Shown: one piece after another, positions 26,002-35,165 of the stretch
Layout: the number at the start of each line of letters is the position of its first letter
Position numbering within the stretch: the first letter of the stretch is position 1
Origin: CAIUGU01 sp965279735
Lineage (GTDB): Bacteria > Pseudomonadota > Gammaproteobacteria > Steroidobacterales > Steroidobacteraceae
Length of the DNA: 64,000 bases
NCBI GenBank assembly: GCA_965279735.1
Contig: OZ257260.1
Coordinates: 2,480,001 to 2,544,000 of the forward strand
Reading direction: 5' to 3'
Notes under the pieces: model-generated
What the model saw: the letters and a program-made list of their open reading frames with translations, nothing else
What the model was told of the DNA's origin: nothing
Databases searched by the model: none
Position numbers and translations under genes: made by a program

Positions 26002-26410
26002 TACCAACATCCTCATCTACGCCCATGACCGCGACGCCGGAAAGAAGCGTGATCTGGCTGCGGCAGCGCTTGAGCGCCTCTGGGCCGAACGGACAGGCCG
26101 GCTCTCGGTGCAGGTACTGCAGGAATTCCACGTCACGGTAACCGGAAAACTGGCAACGGGACGTGCAAGCGCGCGGGAGATCATTCGCACCTATTCCCCG
26201 TGGGTTCAGCATCCGACCTCGCCGGATACGGTTCTGAGGGCCAGCGAAATCGCGGAGCTTGCCCAACTCTCTTTCTGGGACGCCCTGATTGTTGCATCCG
26301 CTGAGCAATGCGGCGCGGCGCTGCTGTACACCGAAGATCTCAACGCTGGCCAGTCGATTGCCGGAGTGGAAATCGTCAATCCCCTGGTAGGTCTTGCAGG
26401 TCGTATCTGA
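25979..26410 (+). CDS. PIN-domain toxin (VapC-like)
   Basis: A 143-residue PIN-domain protein. The four acidic positions of the Mg-dependent RNase site are present: Asp8 (VFVDTNILIYAHD), Glu49 (VLQEFHV), Asp101 (SFWDALIVAS) and Asp120 (LLYTEDLNAG). It would cleave RNA and is neutralised by the upstream antitoxin. I chose the ATG at 25979, with GAGGAAACCC just before it, over the one at 25967. The gene ends next to a truncated osmC remnant. Confidence 0.88.
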   Translation: MPDVVFVDTNILIYAHDRDAGKKRDLAAAALERLWAERTGRLSVQVLQEFHVTVTGKLATGRASAREIIRTYSPWVQHPTSPDTVLRASEIAELAQLSFWDALIVASAEQCGAALLYTEDLNAGQSIAGVEIVNPLVGLAGRI

Positions 26411-26428
26411 AACAAGCGCGATCGGGAC

Positions 26429-26548
26429 TCAATGACCGGGAACTTCGATTCCTCCGTCAAACCTGAGCACGTGTCTTAGTCTGTATTTGTTATCCAGGAG
26501 CTCCTGGTCACCGCGAAGCCATAGCACCTGGGCCGTGTACTCAGTCAT
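26429..26548 (-). pseudogene. N-terminal remnant of an OsmC-family peroxiredoxin gene
   Basis: The frame reads 39 residues: MTEYTAQVLWLRGDQELLDN, then KYRLRHVLRFDGGIEVPG and His before a stop at 26429. This matches the first 40 residues of OsmC-family proteins, which continue with SSSPHVV after EVPG. The remaining roughly 100 residues (including the catalytic Cys region) are missing. The break lies beside the 3-prime end of the PIN toxin, so a rearrangement probably removed the rest. Confidence 0.65.
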
Positions 26549-26637
26549 CGGTCTTTTTCCTTGCTCTGGGAAATCTTGAGATCACCAACCGAGATCTCAA
26601 AGAATGTCCTTGGCATTCGGCACCTTCAAAATTTCCG

Positions 26638-26720
26638 CGGAAACGTGAAATTTTATTGAACGTTCCGGCCGGAATCCATGTGATGATTCCACAGGAAAAA
26701 TAGATCTGTCCCCAATTTCG
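26638..26720. repeat. Degenerate repeat B, right of the toxin-antitoxin module
   Basis: It begins CGGAAACGTGAAATTTTATTG and ends GAAAAATAGATCTGTCCCCA followed by ATTTCG, matching both ends of repeat A (25496-25555) with about 20 extra bases in the middle. The two copies flank the TA module and the osmC remnant as direct repeats. Confidence 0.5.
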
Positions 26721-26745
26721 TATTGAGGAATAAGGAGGCCCTGGT

Positions 26746-27096
26746 TCAAGGGCTGGCCCACTGCCATACCCAAACCAATAGGTATGCCAAAAAAAACGCC
26801 AGTACGAGCATCGGGATAGAAAGCGCGATCGCCAGGATATTCGGCAGCCGACATTTGCCGTACACCAGATTGGCAACCGATTTACGAATGCTACTAATGC
26901 AGCAGGAAACCAGAGCGAGCAGTTGTAGGCAAAGAAGCACCTCCACGAACCACCACGGCCACGGATTCTCCCCAGTGTTCGCGCCCTCTAGAATTGAATG
27001 AAACGAAAGGAACAGACTCGCGGCCACGAGCCAACCGAGCAGCGCAACGAGCACCACTGGATGACGAAGAACCGATCTCGTCTCGATGGACCGCAT
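26746..27096 (-). CDS. Hypothetical small membrane protein
   Basis: A 116-residue protein with three transmembrane segments (VVLVALLGWLVAASLFL, VEVLLCLQLLALVSCC, LAIALSIPMLVLAFFLAYL). No family recognised. AGGCGG lies five bases before the ATG at 27096. The base composition is lower in GC than the surrounding genes, in keeping with an acquired segment. It lies within the accessory island next to repeat B. Confidence 0.6.
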   Translation of the reverse strand: MRSIETRSVLRHPVVLVALLGWLVAASLFLSFHSILEGANTGENPWPWWFVEVLLCLQLLALVSCCISSIRKSVANLVYGKCRLPNILAIALSIPMLVLAFFLAYLLVWVWQWASP

Positions 27097-27283
27097 GTTG
27101 CCGCCTAACTATTAGTAGATGCATAAAATGCGTGAGCGAGCACGGAGTGCCTCGCGAGCGCCCTAACACATGACTCAGTTCAACAGTAGTCGGGCACCCT
27201 TGATAACGAGGGCACTCCCTGACAGGTAGTACCGGACAGACCACTACCCTGGGGCCGGCACGGCTCCGAAAGTAAAGCAGCCA

Positions 27284-28576
27284 CTACGCCGCAACCGGCA
27301 CAGCCTTTCTCCAGCGTAGAAGCAGCATCGCCACCAGCGTCAGCGCTCCGGCAGCCGACAAGTAATACCCCACCGACGCCAACCCGTAACGCCCGGCAAG
27401 ATAGCTCGCAATGTAGGGAGCGAGCGAACCGCCAACAATGCCGGCGAGATTGAAAGTCAGCGAAGCGCCGGTGTAGCGAACTGCGGTCGGAAACAGCTCC
27501 GAGAGGGCCGTACCAAGTGGCCCATACGTCAGCCCCATGACCGCGAGCCCCAATGACAGGAATACAAGCACGCCAAAAGCACTACCTGCATCAAAGAGCG
27601 GCTCGAAGAAGAGACCGAAAAGAATGACGATGACGGCGGCGGCGATCAGCATCGGTCCAGACCCGTAGCGATCTGCAGTAACAGCGGAGAGTGGAATCGT
27701 GAGCGCGAAGAACAGCACGCCGATCATCTGCAGCACCAGGAACTCCGGGCGTGAGTAGCCGAGCGCTGTAGTGCCCCAGCTCAAGGTGAAAACCGTCATG
27801 AGGTAGAACACGACGAATGTAGCCGTCGCCGCAAAAGTTCCGAGGATCAACGTGGCCGTGTGGTCGCGCACGACGGTCAGCATCGGAAGCTTCACGCGCT
27901 CGTTCTTTTCCATGGCCTCCTTGAATGCAGGCGTCTCTTCCAATCGCAGCCGCACGTAGAGTCCGACAAACACCAGCAACGCGCTCGAGAGAAACGGCAC
28001 GCGCCAACCCCATGCGAAGAACTCGGCATCGCTGATGGTTTCCGAGAGCAGCAGGAAAATCCCTGTCGAACACAGAAAGCCAATGGGCGCACCAAGCTGT
28101 GGAAACATTCCGTACCAGGCTTTCTTGCCCGGCGGTGCGTTCTCTGTGGCGAGTAATATCGCCCCGCCCCATTCACCACCGAGCCCAAGTCCCTGCCCGA
28201 ACCGGCACAGCGCGAGCAGCAACGGCGCGCCGATACCGATGGAGGCATACGTCGGTAGCAAGCCGATGAGTACAGTCGACAATCCCATCGTCAGCAGGGC
28301 CGCGACCAGCGTTGCCTTGCGCCCTACCCGATCACCGAAATGGCCAAATACGGCCGACCCGATGGGCCGCGCGAAAAATGCGAGTGCAAAAGTCGCGAGT
28401 GACTGCAACGTCGCCGTAGTGGCGTTACCGGGCGGGAAAAAGAGTTTCGGAAAGACGAGGACGGCGGCCGTCGCGTAGATATAGAAATCGAAGAACTCGA
28501 TCGTCGTGCCGATCAGGCTCGCGAACAACACCCGCCGCGGCGAATTGCCGCGACGCTCCCCCACCGGTGATCCCAT
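27284..28576 (-). CDS. MFS transporter of the metabolite:H+ symporter (MHS) family
   Basis: A 430-residue 12-helix inner-membrane transporter. The MHS signatures are GTTIEFFDFYIYA near residue 26, the loop motif FGHFGDRVGRKATL, and the segment RFGQGLGLGGEWGGAILL near 125. Family members carry organic acids, betaines or shikimate with protons. I chose the ATG at 28576; the open frame continues upstream to 28840 but would overlap the divergent gene at 28691. Substrate unknown. Confidence 0.88.
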   Translation of the reverse strand: MGSPVGERRGNSPRRVLFASLIGTTIEFFDFYIYATAAVLVFPKLFFPPGNATTATLQSLATFALAFFARPIGSAVFGHFGDRVGRKATLVAALLTMGLSTVLIGLLPTYASIGIGAPLLLALCRFGQGLGLGGEWGGAILLATENAPPGKKAWYGMFPQLGAPIGFLCSTGIFLLLSETISDAEFFAWGWRVPFLSSALLVFVGLYVRLRLEETPAFKEAMEKNERVKLPMLTVVRDHTATLILGTFAATATFVVFYLMTVFTLSWGTTALGYSRPEFLVLQMIGVLFFALTIPLSAVTADRYGSGPMLIAAAVIVILFGLFFEPLFDAGSAFGVLVFLSLGLAVMGLTYGPLGTALSELFPTAVRYTGASLTFNLAGIVGGSLAPYIASYLAGRYGLASVGYYLSAAGALTLVAMLLLRWRKAVPVAA

Positions 28577-28690
28577 TTCTTTTTCTGCTCCTGCCAGCAT
28601 CCCCACGCGATTCCCGATTCTCGCACAGGGATTCATCACACCGACACATTCTCCGGGTTTGATAGACGGCCTCACCCGAAGGAGATTCCC

Positions 28691-31657
28691 ATGTCCTGCC
28701 GCATTGTACTTGCCGCTGCCATTTCCCTTGCCTTGGGGTCCGCTTCCGCCTGGGCCGACCCGGCCTCCGACGCACTGACACTGGTGCCTCTCGATTCCCT
28801 GAAAATCGGCGGCCTCGGTAGCGCGGAAATCGGCGCCCACGACCCGGCGAGCCAGCGGCTCTTTGTGACCAACGCCGCCACCGCGACCGTCAGCATCCTG
28901 AGCACGCGCAATCCCGCACAGCTTTCCCTGGCCGGAACCATCAACGTTTCAGCATTCGGCTCGCCGAACAGCGTTGCCGTCAGCCGCGGCATCGTAGCCG
29001 TCGCCATTGAAAATCCTGTCAAGACGGAACCGGGGCGGGTTGGCTTCTACAGGACGAACGGCGAACTCATCACGACGGTCCGCGTGGGCGCATTACCGGA
29101 CATGCTGGCGTTCACGCCTGATGGACAATTCCTGCTGGTTGCAAACGAGGGCGAACCGAGTGGCTACGGACCAGGGTTCACCGATCCGGAAGGCTCGGTC
29201 AGCATCATCCGGATGCCGGTTGGTGTGGCGAACGTGAAGAAACTGAAAGATACGGATGTCCGTACCGCCAGCTTCGCACGCTTCAATGGCCAGGAATCGG
29301 CGCTGCGGGCCCGGGGAATTCGCATCTACGGACCGGGCGCCACTGCCGCCATGGATTTCGAACCGGAGTACATCGCGTTCTCGCAGGACAGCCGCAAGGC
29401 GTACGTCACGCTGCAGGAGAACAATGCAGTCGCGGTCATCAACATTGCCTCGGCTGATGTGAGCGAACTGCTACCGCTCGGCTACAAGGACTGGAATGCA
29501 GCGCCCTACACCGTTGCATCGTTCGAGTGGGCCGGCAATGCCCTGCCCGCGATCGGTCTTGCCGGTAATGAAATACTGCGGCTGGGCGGCTTCTCCGGCC
29601 TCGCGTTTGAAGGCACTACGGCTGACGGCAAACTCAAGTTCATCACCAACACGGACCGGGGTCCGAACGCGGAACCGAATGCTGCCTCCGAGCGGCCGTT
29701 TCTCCTCCCGAATTTCAACCCGCGTCTCGTGCGGTTTGAACTCGATCCGGCAACCGGCAAGTTCACGCTCACGCAGCAGATTGCACTCAGGGATTCCGCG
29801 GGCCGTCCACTGACAGGATTGCCGAACACGGCCCTCACCGGTACGACGAACACGCCTTACAACGATGAAATTCCCATCGATCTCAAGGGCAAGGTACTGC
29901 CACTTGACCAGCTCGGCGGTGACTTCGAAGGTGTGGCGATCGACGAAGATGGTACGTTCTGGATGCCGGACGAATACCGTCCGGCCATCTATCATTTCAA
30001 CGCCACCGGTCGCCTGCTCGAAAGATACATCCCCTTCGGCACCCATGCTGCAGCCGGCTTGCCTGCACCCGGCGGCGTAGGCGCACTCGGCATCGAAGCA
30101 CTGCCCGCCGTCATCGGCCAGCGCCGGCAGAATCGCGGCATGGAAGCTATCGCACTCCAGGACGGCAAGGTCTACGCCTTTGTACAGAGCCCCATCCGCA
30201 ATCCTGCTTCCTTGAGCAACGCCACACTCAACGCCATGCGGAACATCCGGGTCATCGAGTTCGATCCTGCCACCCGGGCTACGCGCCAGTTCCTGTATGT
30301 CATGGACAATCCCGTGCCGGAAGTCGGCAATGCGAACGACACGCGAGCAGACAAGATCGGCGACGCAGTAGCTGTTCCTGGCGGCGGCTTCCTGGTCGTG
30401 GAGCGCGATGACGATGCCGTCGACAGCGACACACTGTCTGCCATCACCAAGAAGATCTATGCGTTCAAGCTCGGTACCGCCACTGATATCACTGGCCTGG
30501 AAGGGTTGTACGACATCGGCGGAGTGCAGAAGTCACTCGACCAGATGACAACTGCGGAACTGGCGGCACTTCCCGTTCCGGTAACGCCCATTGCCAAGAC
30601 CCTGCACGTGGATCTCGCAAAAGCAGGCTTCGCCGGCGTCGAGAAGATCGAAGGTCTTGCGCTGCTGGACGATGGGCGGCTGGCGGTCGTGAACGACAAC
30701 GACTTCACGGTCGCACAAATCCAGCTCGACACCGCGACGGGAACATTTACGCGGGCGCCCGGCTATGTGCCGGAAGCAGTGACGCTCGGACTGATCAGCG
30801 TGCCCGGCCTCGACGCCTCCGATCGCGACAGCGCCATCAACATCCGCAACTGGCCCGTGTTCGGCATGTACGAGCCCGACACCATTGCCACCTTTACCTC
30901 GCGCGGGAAATCCTATTTCGTGACGGCCAACGAGGGGGACGCGCGCGACTGGCCCGGATTGACGGAAGAAGTCCGGGTTGGAGCAGCGACGGTTGCTCTC
31001 GATCCTGTCGCCTTTCCGGACGCGGCAATGCTCAAGCAGAACGCGAATCTCGGCCGGCTGAATGTCACCAGGACGCTCGGCGACAGCGACGGGGACGGCG
31101 ACTTCGATGCTCTCTTCACCCTTGGCGGCCGTTCATTCTCGATCTGGTCTGCCGACGGCACACAGGTCTTCGACAGCGACGGCGATCTCGAACGAATTAC
31201 GGCTGCTGCCGATCCGGCGCATTTCAATGCCAGCAACGACAACAACAATTTCGACGATCGTTCCGACAACAAGGGACCTGAACCCGAAGGCCTTGCGGTC
31301 GGTGAGATCGGCTCTCGGAAATACGCGTTCATCGGCCTGGAACGGACAGGTGGCATCGCCGCTTACGACATCACCACACCCACGGCACCGGTCTTCGTCG
31401 ACTACGTCAACAACCGGGATTTCTCGGTGGCTGACATCGCATCACCGGATGTGGGCGATCTGGGGCCCGAAGGCGTCCTGTTCATTCCCGCCTACGAAAG
31501 TCCGAATTTCCGTCCCCTGCTGGTGGTGACCAACGAGATCAGCGGCACCGTCTCAACCTACCAGGTCGATGTCTGCAGCCGGACACATCGCCTGAAGCCC
31601 CGGGGCTTCTTCGGCTTCTGGTTCCACCGCTTTGGCTGGAACAGTCGTTGCTCTTGA
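28691..31657 (+). CDS. Exported choice-of-anchor I protein with inserted esterase-like phytase domain
   Basis: A 988-residue secreted protein with a signal peptide ending near WAD. Residues about 35-265 match the first half of choice-of-anchor I proteins (GSAEIGAHDPASQRLFVTN, PDGQFLLVANEGEPSGYG, AYVTLQENNAVAVINI). Residues about 275-670 look like an esterase-like-phytase domain (GGFSGLAFEGT, GDFEGVAIDEDGTFWMPDEY, NRGMEAIALQDGKVYAF). Residues about 705-970 resume the anchor family (DASDRDSAINI, SYFVTANEGDARDW, YAFIGLERTGGIAAYDI). The domain interruption is the notable feature. AAGGAGA precedes the ATG. A phosphatase or phytase role is suggested by homology only. Confidence 0.8.
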   Translation: MSCRIVLAAAISLALGSASAWADPASDALTLVPLDSLKIGGLGSAEIGAHDPASQRLFVTNAATATVSILSTRNPAQLSLAGTINVSAFGSPNSVAVSRGIVAVAIENPVKTEPGRVGFYRTNGELITTVRVGALPDMLAFTPDGQFLLVANEGEPSGYGPGFTDPEGSVSIIRMPVGVANVKKLKDTDVRTASFARFNGQESALRARGIRIYGPGATAAMDFEPEYIAFSQDSRKAYVTLQENNAVAVINIASADVSELLPLGYKDWNAAPYTVASFEWAGNALPAIGLAGNEILRLGGFSGLAFEGTTADGKLKFITNTDRGPNAEPNAASERPFLLPNFNPRLVRFELDPATGKFTLTQQIALRDSAGRPLTGLPNTALTGTTNTPYNDEIPIDLKGKVLPLDQLGGDFEGVAIDEDGTFWMPDEYRPAIYHFNATGRLLERYIPFGTHAAAGLPAPGGVGALGIEALPAVIGQRRQNRGMEAIALQDGKVYAFVQSPIRNPASLSNATLNAMRNIRVIEFDPATRATRQFLYVMDNPVPEVGNANDTRADKIGDAVAVPGGGFLVVERDDDAVDSDTLSAITKKIYAFKLGTATDITGLEGLYDIGGVQKSLDQMTTAELAALPVPVTPIAKTLHVDLAKAGFAGVEKIEGLALLDDGRLAVVNDNDFTVAQIQLDTATGTFTRAPGYVPEAVTLGLISVPGLDASDRDSAINIRNWPVFGMYEPDTIATFTSRGKSYFVTANEGDARDWPGLTEEVRVGAATVALDPVAFPDAAMLKQNANLGRLNVTRTLGDSDGDGDFDALFTLGGRSFSIWSADGTQVFDSDGDLERITAAADPAHFNASNDNNNFDDRSDNKGPEPEGLAVGEIGSRKYAFIGLERTGGIAAYDITTPTAPVFVDYVNNRDFSVADIASPDVGDLGPEGVLFIPAYESPNFRPLLVVTNEISGTVSTYQVDVCSRTHRLKPRGFFGFWFHRFGWNSRCS

Positions 31658-31701
31658 TGGCTTGGATACCCGGATCGGGGCCAGGGACGGCCCGCGGCGA
31701 A

Positions 31702-32937
31702 TCAACCCTTCTCGCCGACTTCTGCCAGGGAAGGCAACGAGAAGATATCCATCGTGAGCCCGCGTTCCGGCGCGTCATGCAGCACGACGCGATTGCGGCC
31801 GATCCGTTTTGCCTGGTAGAGCGCTTCGTCGGCGCGGCGCAGGGTATCCACGAGTGTTGTGTCGGCCCCGGGCAGGACGCCTGCGATGCCGATGCTCACC
31901 GTGCTTACGCCAGCGGAGGTGCCCCTCAGATGGGGGATCGACAGCGCTTCAACGTCGGCACGGATTTTCTCCGCCCTCTCCCGCGCATCAGCCACCGAAA
32001 TATCGTAAAGGACCAGCACGAGTTCCTCGCCACCGTACCGTGCCGCCAGATCAAGCGGCCGTTGGGCCGAACGCAGCACGATTTCGGAGATTCTGCGCAA
32101 CGCTGCGTCGCCAGCGGGATGGCCGTAGGTGTCATTGAAGGCCTTAAAGAAGTCGAGATCGATCATGAGGATGGCAAAACTGATTTCGTCGCGGGCAGCC
32201 TGGCCCCAGACAGAAACCAGATGCTCATCGAACGCCCGCCGGTTCCTCAGGTTGGTGAGGCCATCGCGCTCCGCCAGCTCGCTGATCAGCCTGCTGTTGA
32301 GGAAGGTGCTGCGATAGGCTCGCTCGATTTCGGCGTGGGCGTAAGCCACCAACCCGCCCGTGAGAAGGATTGTCAGTACGCTGTGCAGAACGACCCGCGG
32401 TGCCATGTCATGCGCCGATGCGGCAATCAGGAATGCGATCACCACTGCGCCCAGCACGACTACCGTATTCCGGAAGAGCAGCCCGGAGAAAATGAACAGG
32501 CCGACGATGCTGAGGACCACGCCGCCGAGATCGAGCGGGCTGCCTGCGGAAACTTCGCCTGCGACAAAGGCTGCGACACACACCTGGATGACGGGGACCA
32601 GGAAATGGGCCCACTCCATGAACCTGTCCCGATACGCGCTGCTGAAGGCGAGCTTCGTGAGCAGCACCGCACCCGGAAAGATGGCGCATAGCTGCAGCAG
32701 CGTCTGGATATCGCCCCAGCCGTTCTCGCCCACCTTCTCCATGATGTAGAGAAGCGAGATGACTGCCGTGAGCAGAAACCAGATCCGGATGCGCGGGCGC
32801 ATGCGCGCCAGATGCTCCTGGACGTACAACGCTTCCAGGCGAGGCGCGAACGGTCTGGTCGAGACGCCCTTCCGCAGCTCATCGGCGTAGGGCGAGTCGG
32901 CAAAGTCGTCGAGATTGAGGTACTGGGGCGCTGACAT
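31702..32937 (-). CDS. Membrane-bound diguanylate cyclase (GGDEF)
   Basis: A 411-residue enzyme that makes c-di-GMP from two GTP. About six transmembrane helices lie in residues 45-205. The GGDEF domain spans about residues 225-395, with DGLTNLRNRRAFD, the active-site GGEEL (302-306) and the product-feedback I-site RPLD (293-296) five residues ahead. Both sites are intact, so it should be active and inhibited by c-di-GMP. The N-terminal module senses an unknown signal. It converges on the 988-residue gene. Confidence 0.92.
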   Translation of the reverse strand: MSAPQYLNLDDFADSPYADELRKGVSTRPFAPRLEALYVQEHLARMRPRIRIWFLLTAVISLLYIMEKVGENGWGDIQTLLQLCAIFPGAVLLTKLAFSSAYRDRFMEWAHFLVPVIQVCVAAFVAGEVSAGSPLDLGGVVLSIVGLFIFSGLLFRNTVVVLGAVVIAFLIAASAHDMAPRVVLHSVLTILLTGGLVAYAHAEIERAYRSTFLNSRLISELAERDGLTNLRNRRAFDEHLVSVWGQAARDEISFAILMIDLDFFKAFNDTYGHPAGDAALRRISEIVLRSAQRPLDLAARYGGEELVLVLYDISVADARERAEKIRADVEALSIPHLRGTSAGVSTVSIGIAGVLPGADTTLVDTLRRADEALYQAKRIGRNRVVLHDAPERGLTMDIFSLPSLAEVGEKG

Positions 32938-33046
32938 TGCGCGGTCATTATGAAGGGCAGACCCCCGCTGTACAGCCCGGCAGGGTTAACACTCGACGCC
33001 CGTCTCGCAAATCGCCGCTACTGCCTTGATTTTCCGGTCAACGGCT

Positions 33047-33904
33047 TCAATCGTCCTGCGCGGCAAGCCGCCGGAAAGTGGCCCGCATCTCGTTCACGCG
33101 CCTCAAATACACGCGAGGATCATGGTCACCGCACCGTTGTCCGGGCAAAAAATGCAGCCCCCGCCTGACATAACCTTCAGCCATGCCGGCCCCACAAAGG
33201 TGCGCCAGCGTGGCGACTTCCTGTTTCTGCAGAACGGTGGCGGCCACTCGATGGCGCCGTAATACATTCGCCACGGAACGATCGAGATAGGCAGAAGTCA
33301 TTTCGACCGCGTGACTGGGTACGACACGGAAATAGAGCCAGTTGAACCAGCACGAACGCGGCTCGTCCCATCGTCCGTCTTCCACGACGACGTGGTCGTG
33401 AATGCAGTAGCGCCGCGCCTCTTCGAACGTGCCATCGGTGATCTGGTACATGCCCACCGCGCTTGAAGCGGGCCGGTACATTTCGAAAGGATCGCGTTTG
33501 AAAGAGAGGCTCCAGTAGGTGCGTACGATGGGATTGCCCGAGGCTTCCACCTGCGCGAGCGCGGCAAGGAACTCGGGCGTCATCGACTGCGTGGCGTGCC
33601 GCCTGAAGATCGTGCCGTATTCACGCCACGTTTCGACAGGCACCTTGTTGAGCGTGCCGCTGACGGGAAAGAACAGCTCGGTGGGCTTGCGGATGACCTG
33701 GTAGACGCCATTGCTTGTGAACCACAGAAGTCCAAGCACCACCACGCCCACGATGACCTGCAGCGTGAGCGGAATGGCGATGAACAGCTTCCACCAGCGT
33801 TTGCGGGTTTGCGCATCGGGCCAGAGGCGCGACAGGCTGGAGCCGGAACGGCGTTTCTTCCCGGGCTTGCGCGGAGAGCGTCGGGAAGCGCGACGACGTG
33901 GCAT
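33047..33904 (-). CDS. Membrane-anchored lytic transglycosylase (SLT-type)
   Basis: A 285-residue protein with a very basic N-terminus, one transmembrane helix (about residues 39-62) and a lysozyme-like domain. The catalytic Glu120 lies in LAALAQVEASGNP, followed by SAVGMYQITDGTFEEA, the SLT GxxQ signature. Several Cys and Trp residues (CIHDHVV, CWFNWL) support a folded periplasmic domain. It would cleave peptidoglycan glycan strands. I chose the ATG at 33904; a TTG lies just upstream. Confidence 0.82.
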   Translation of the reverse strand: MPRRRASRRSPRKPGKKRRSGSSLSRLWPDAQTRKRWWKLFIAIPLTLQVIVGVVVLGLLWFTSNGVYQVIRKPTELFFPVSGTLNKVPVETWREYGTIFRRHATQSMTPEFLAALAQVEASGNPIVRTYWSLSFKRDPFEMYRPASSAVGMYQITDGTFEEARRYCIHDHVVVEDGRWDEPRSCWFNWLYFRVVPSHAVEMTSAYLDRSVANVLRRHRVAATVLQKQEVATLAHLCGAGMAEGYVRRGLHFLPGQRCGDHDPRVYLRRVNEMRATFRRLAAQDD

Positions 33905-34002
33905 CAATCAAATCCGGGTGGGCTCATCGCGGCAATTCTACCGGGAGAGAGCTAACCGAGTCTGCGCAAACGATTCCCGGCTGACCGGCGAACGACAGAC
34001 GC

Positions 34003-34986
34003 CTAGAAGGTTTTATCCACCGCAATGCTACCCCACAGCAGCGTTCGCGAGGCTGGACCGGTTTCGACTTCAGGTGACGCTATACGCAACGTGTAGCTGA
34101 CGCGCAGGGTCGACCAGCTCGTCACGATGCCCGCCCAAGCCTCTCCTTGCAGGCGCGATACGTCGTCGGCTGCGACACGCACATCGCTGTGCCGGAATTG
34201 CCCCTGCAGCAGGGCGTTGTAGGCACGGGCCTTGAGACGTGCGCCCGTGAAGAAGTACACATCGGGTTCAACCGCGACGCCGTTGAAGGTCTTGATCGGC
34301 GTTGCAATGTAGTCGGTCAATTCTGGCGTATGGCTCCACCAGGCCGAAGTCACGCGCCCCCAACGCAGTGAGATCGCAGCGCTGCCTTCGGTCAGGAACC
34401 CTGCGCTGCCGCTCAGCGTGGCCTTGATTTCAGGACGACCGCCAGCCCAGGGCGCACCTGACACCAGCAGCCATTGTTCCGCCCTGACGATGCGCGCTGT
34501 CGGCTCACCGCCATTCGAAACCTGGCGGCTCCAGCCATGCGGCTCCTTTCCGCCGAGCGCTGCATGGACATTCTTCTGCAGGAACTCCGCCGCACCAAGC
34601 CCAAGCGCCCCTACAGTGACGCTCGTGTAGGTCGCGCGTCCTGCGACTTCATCCACTTGCATGCCTGCACGTGTCACGAATACCAGGCTGGCGTAAGGTC
34701 GATCGCTGGTCGCTTCGTCCACGAGCAGATCGCGAGGTGTCATCGCGATGAGCCCGACCTGCGTCGCAGTCGTCGCGCTATCGGCGAACGTTGCCGCGAG
34801 TCCCCAGCTGTAGTCCTGGTCACGGTGCGTGCCGGAGAACAGGTCGTTGTCGAACTGGATGGACCAGGATCGCTGCGTGGCGGGCGCTTCGGCAGCGCGA
34901 CTCGAGAAAATGGCAGGCTCGGCCGCGTGGCTCAAGCCTGCCCAGGCGCCAAGAACCAGAAGAACGAAAGTACGCAAGTTGCCCAT
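34003..34986 (-). CDS. LpxR-like lipid A deacylase (DUF2219 family)
   Basis: A 327-residue outer-membrane beta-barrel protein with a signal peptide ending at SHAA. The LpxR motifs are the N-terminal FDNDLF with Asn and Asp active-site-type residues, DQDYSWG, SDRPYASLVFV and the central KNVHAALG with His. The last residues form alternating strands ending in Phe (AVDKTF). LpxR removes the 3-prime acyloxyacyl group of lipid A. No lipid A genes are adjacent; the enzyme activity is inferred from the family. Confidence 0.85.
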   Translation of the reverse strand: MGNLRTFVLLVLGAWAGLSHAAEPAIFSSRAAEAPATQRSWSIQFDNDLFSGTHRDQDYSWGLAATFADSATTATQVGLIAMTPRDLLVDEATSDRPYASLVFVTRAGMQVDEVAGRATYTSVTVGALGLGAAEFLQKNVHAALGGKEPHGWSRQVSNGGEPTARIVRAEQWLLVSGAPWAGGRPEIKATLSGSAGFLTEGSAAISLRWGRVTSAWWSHTPELTDYIATPIKTFNGVAVEPDVYFFTGARLKARAYNALLQGQFRHSDVRVAADDVSRLQGEAWAGIVTSWSTLRVSYTLRIASPEVETGPASRTLLWGSIAVDKTF

Positions 34987-35165
34987 GGCGACAAGTTACG
35001 GATTTGCCGCCTCAAGCGAATCCACAAGGAGTAGCTGCCGGCTCTCCCCCATAAGAGGTAGGCGCATCCACCCCCGTAGAGTCCCGCGACACCCACCGGC
35101 AGGTGAATGGTTCGCCCGGGCGCCACACCGGATGATGTGCCCCATCAAGAACCGGGAGATGACTC

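Noticed and set aside
26541..26876. 111-residue minus-strand frame next to the small membrane protein
   Set aside because: It overlaps the membrane protein and repeat B in another frame and carries no recognisable domain.
27164..27260. GGTAGT/ACTACC and GGGCAC/GAGGGC partial inverted repeats
   Set aside because: They are short and imperfect, with no position relative to a gene that would support a terminator or operator.
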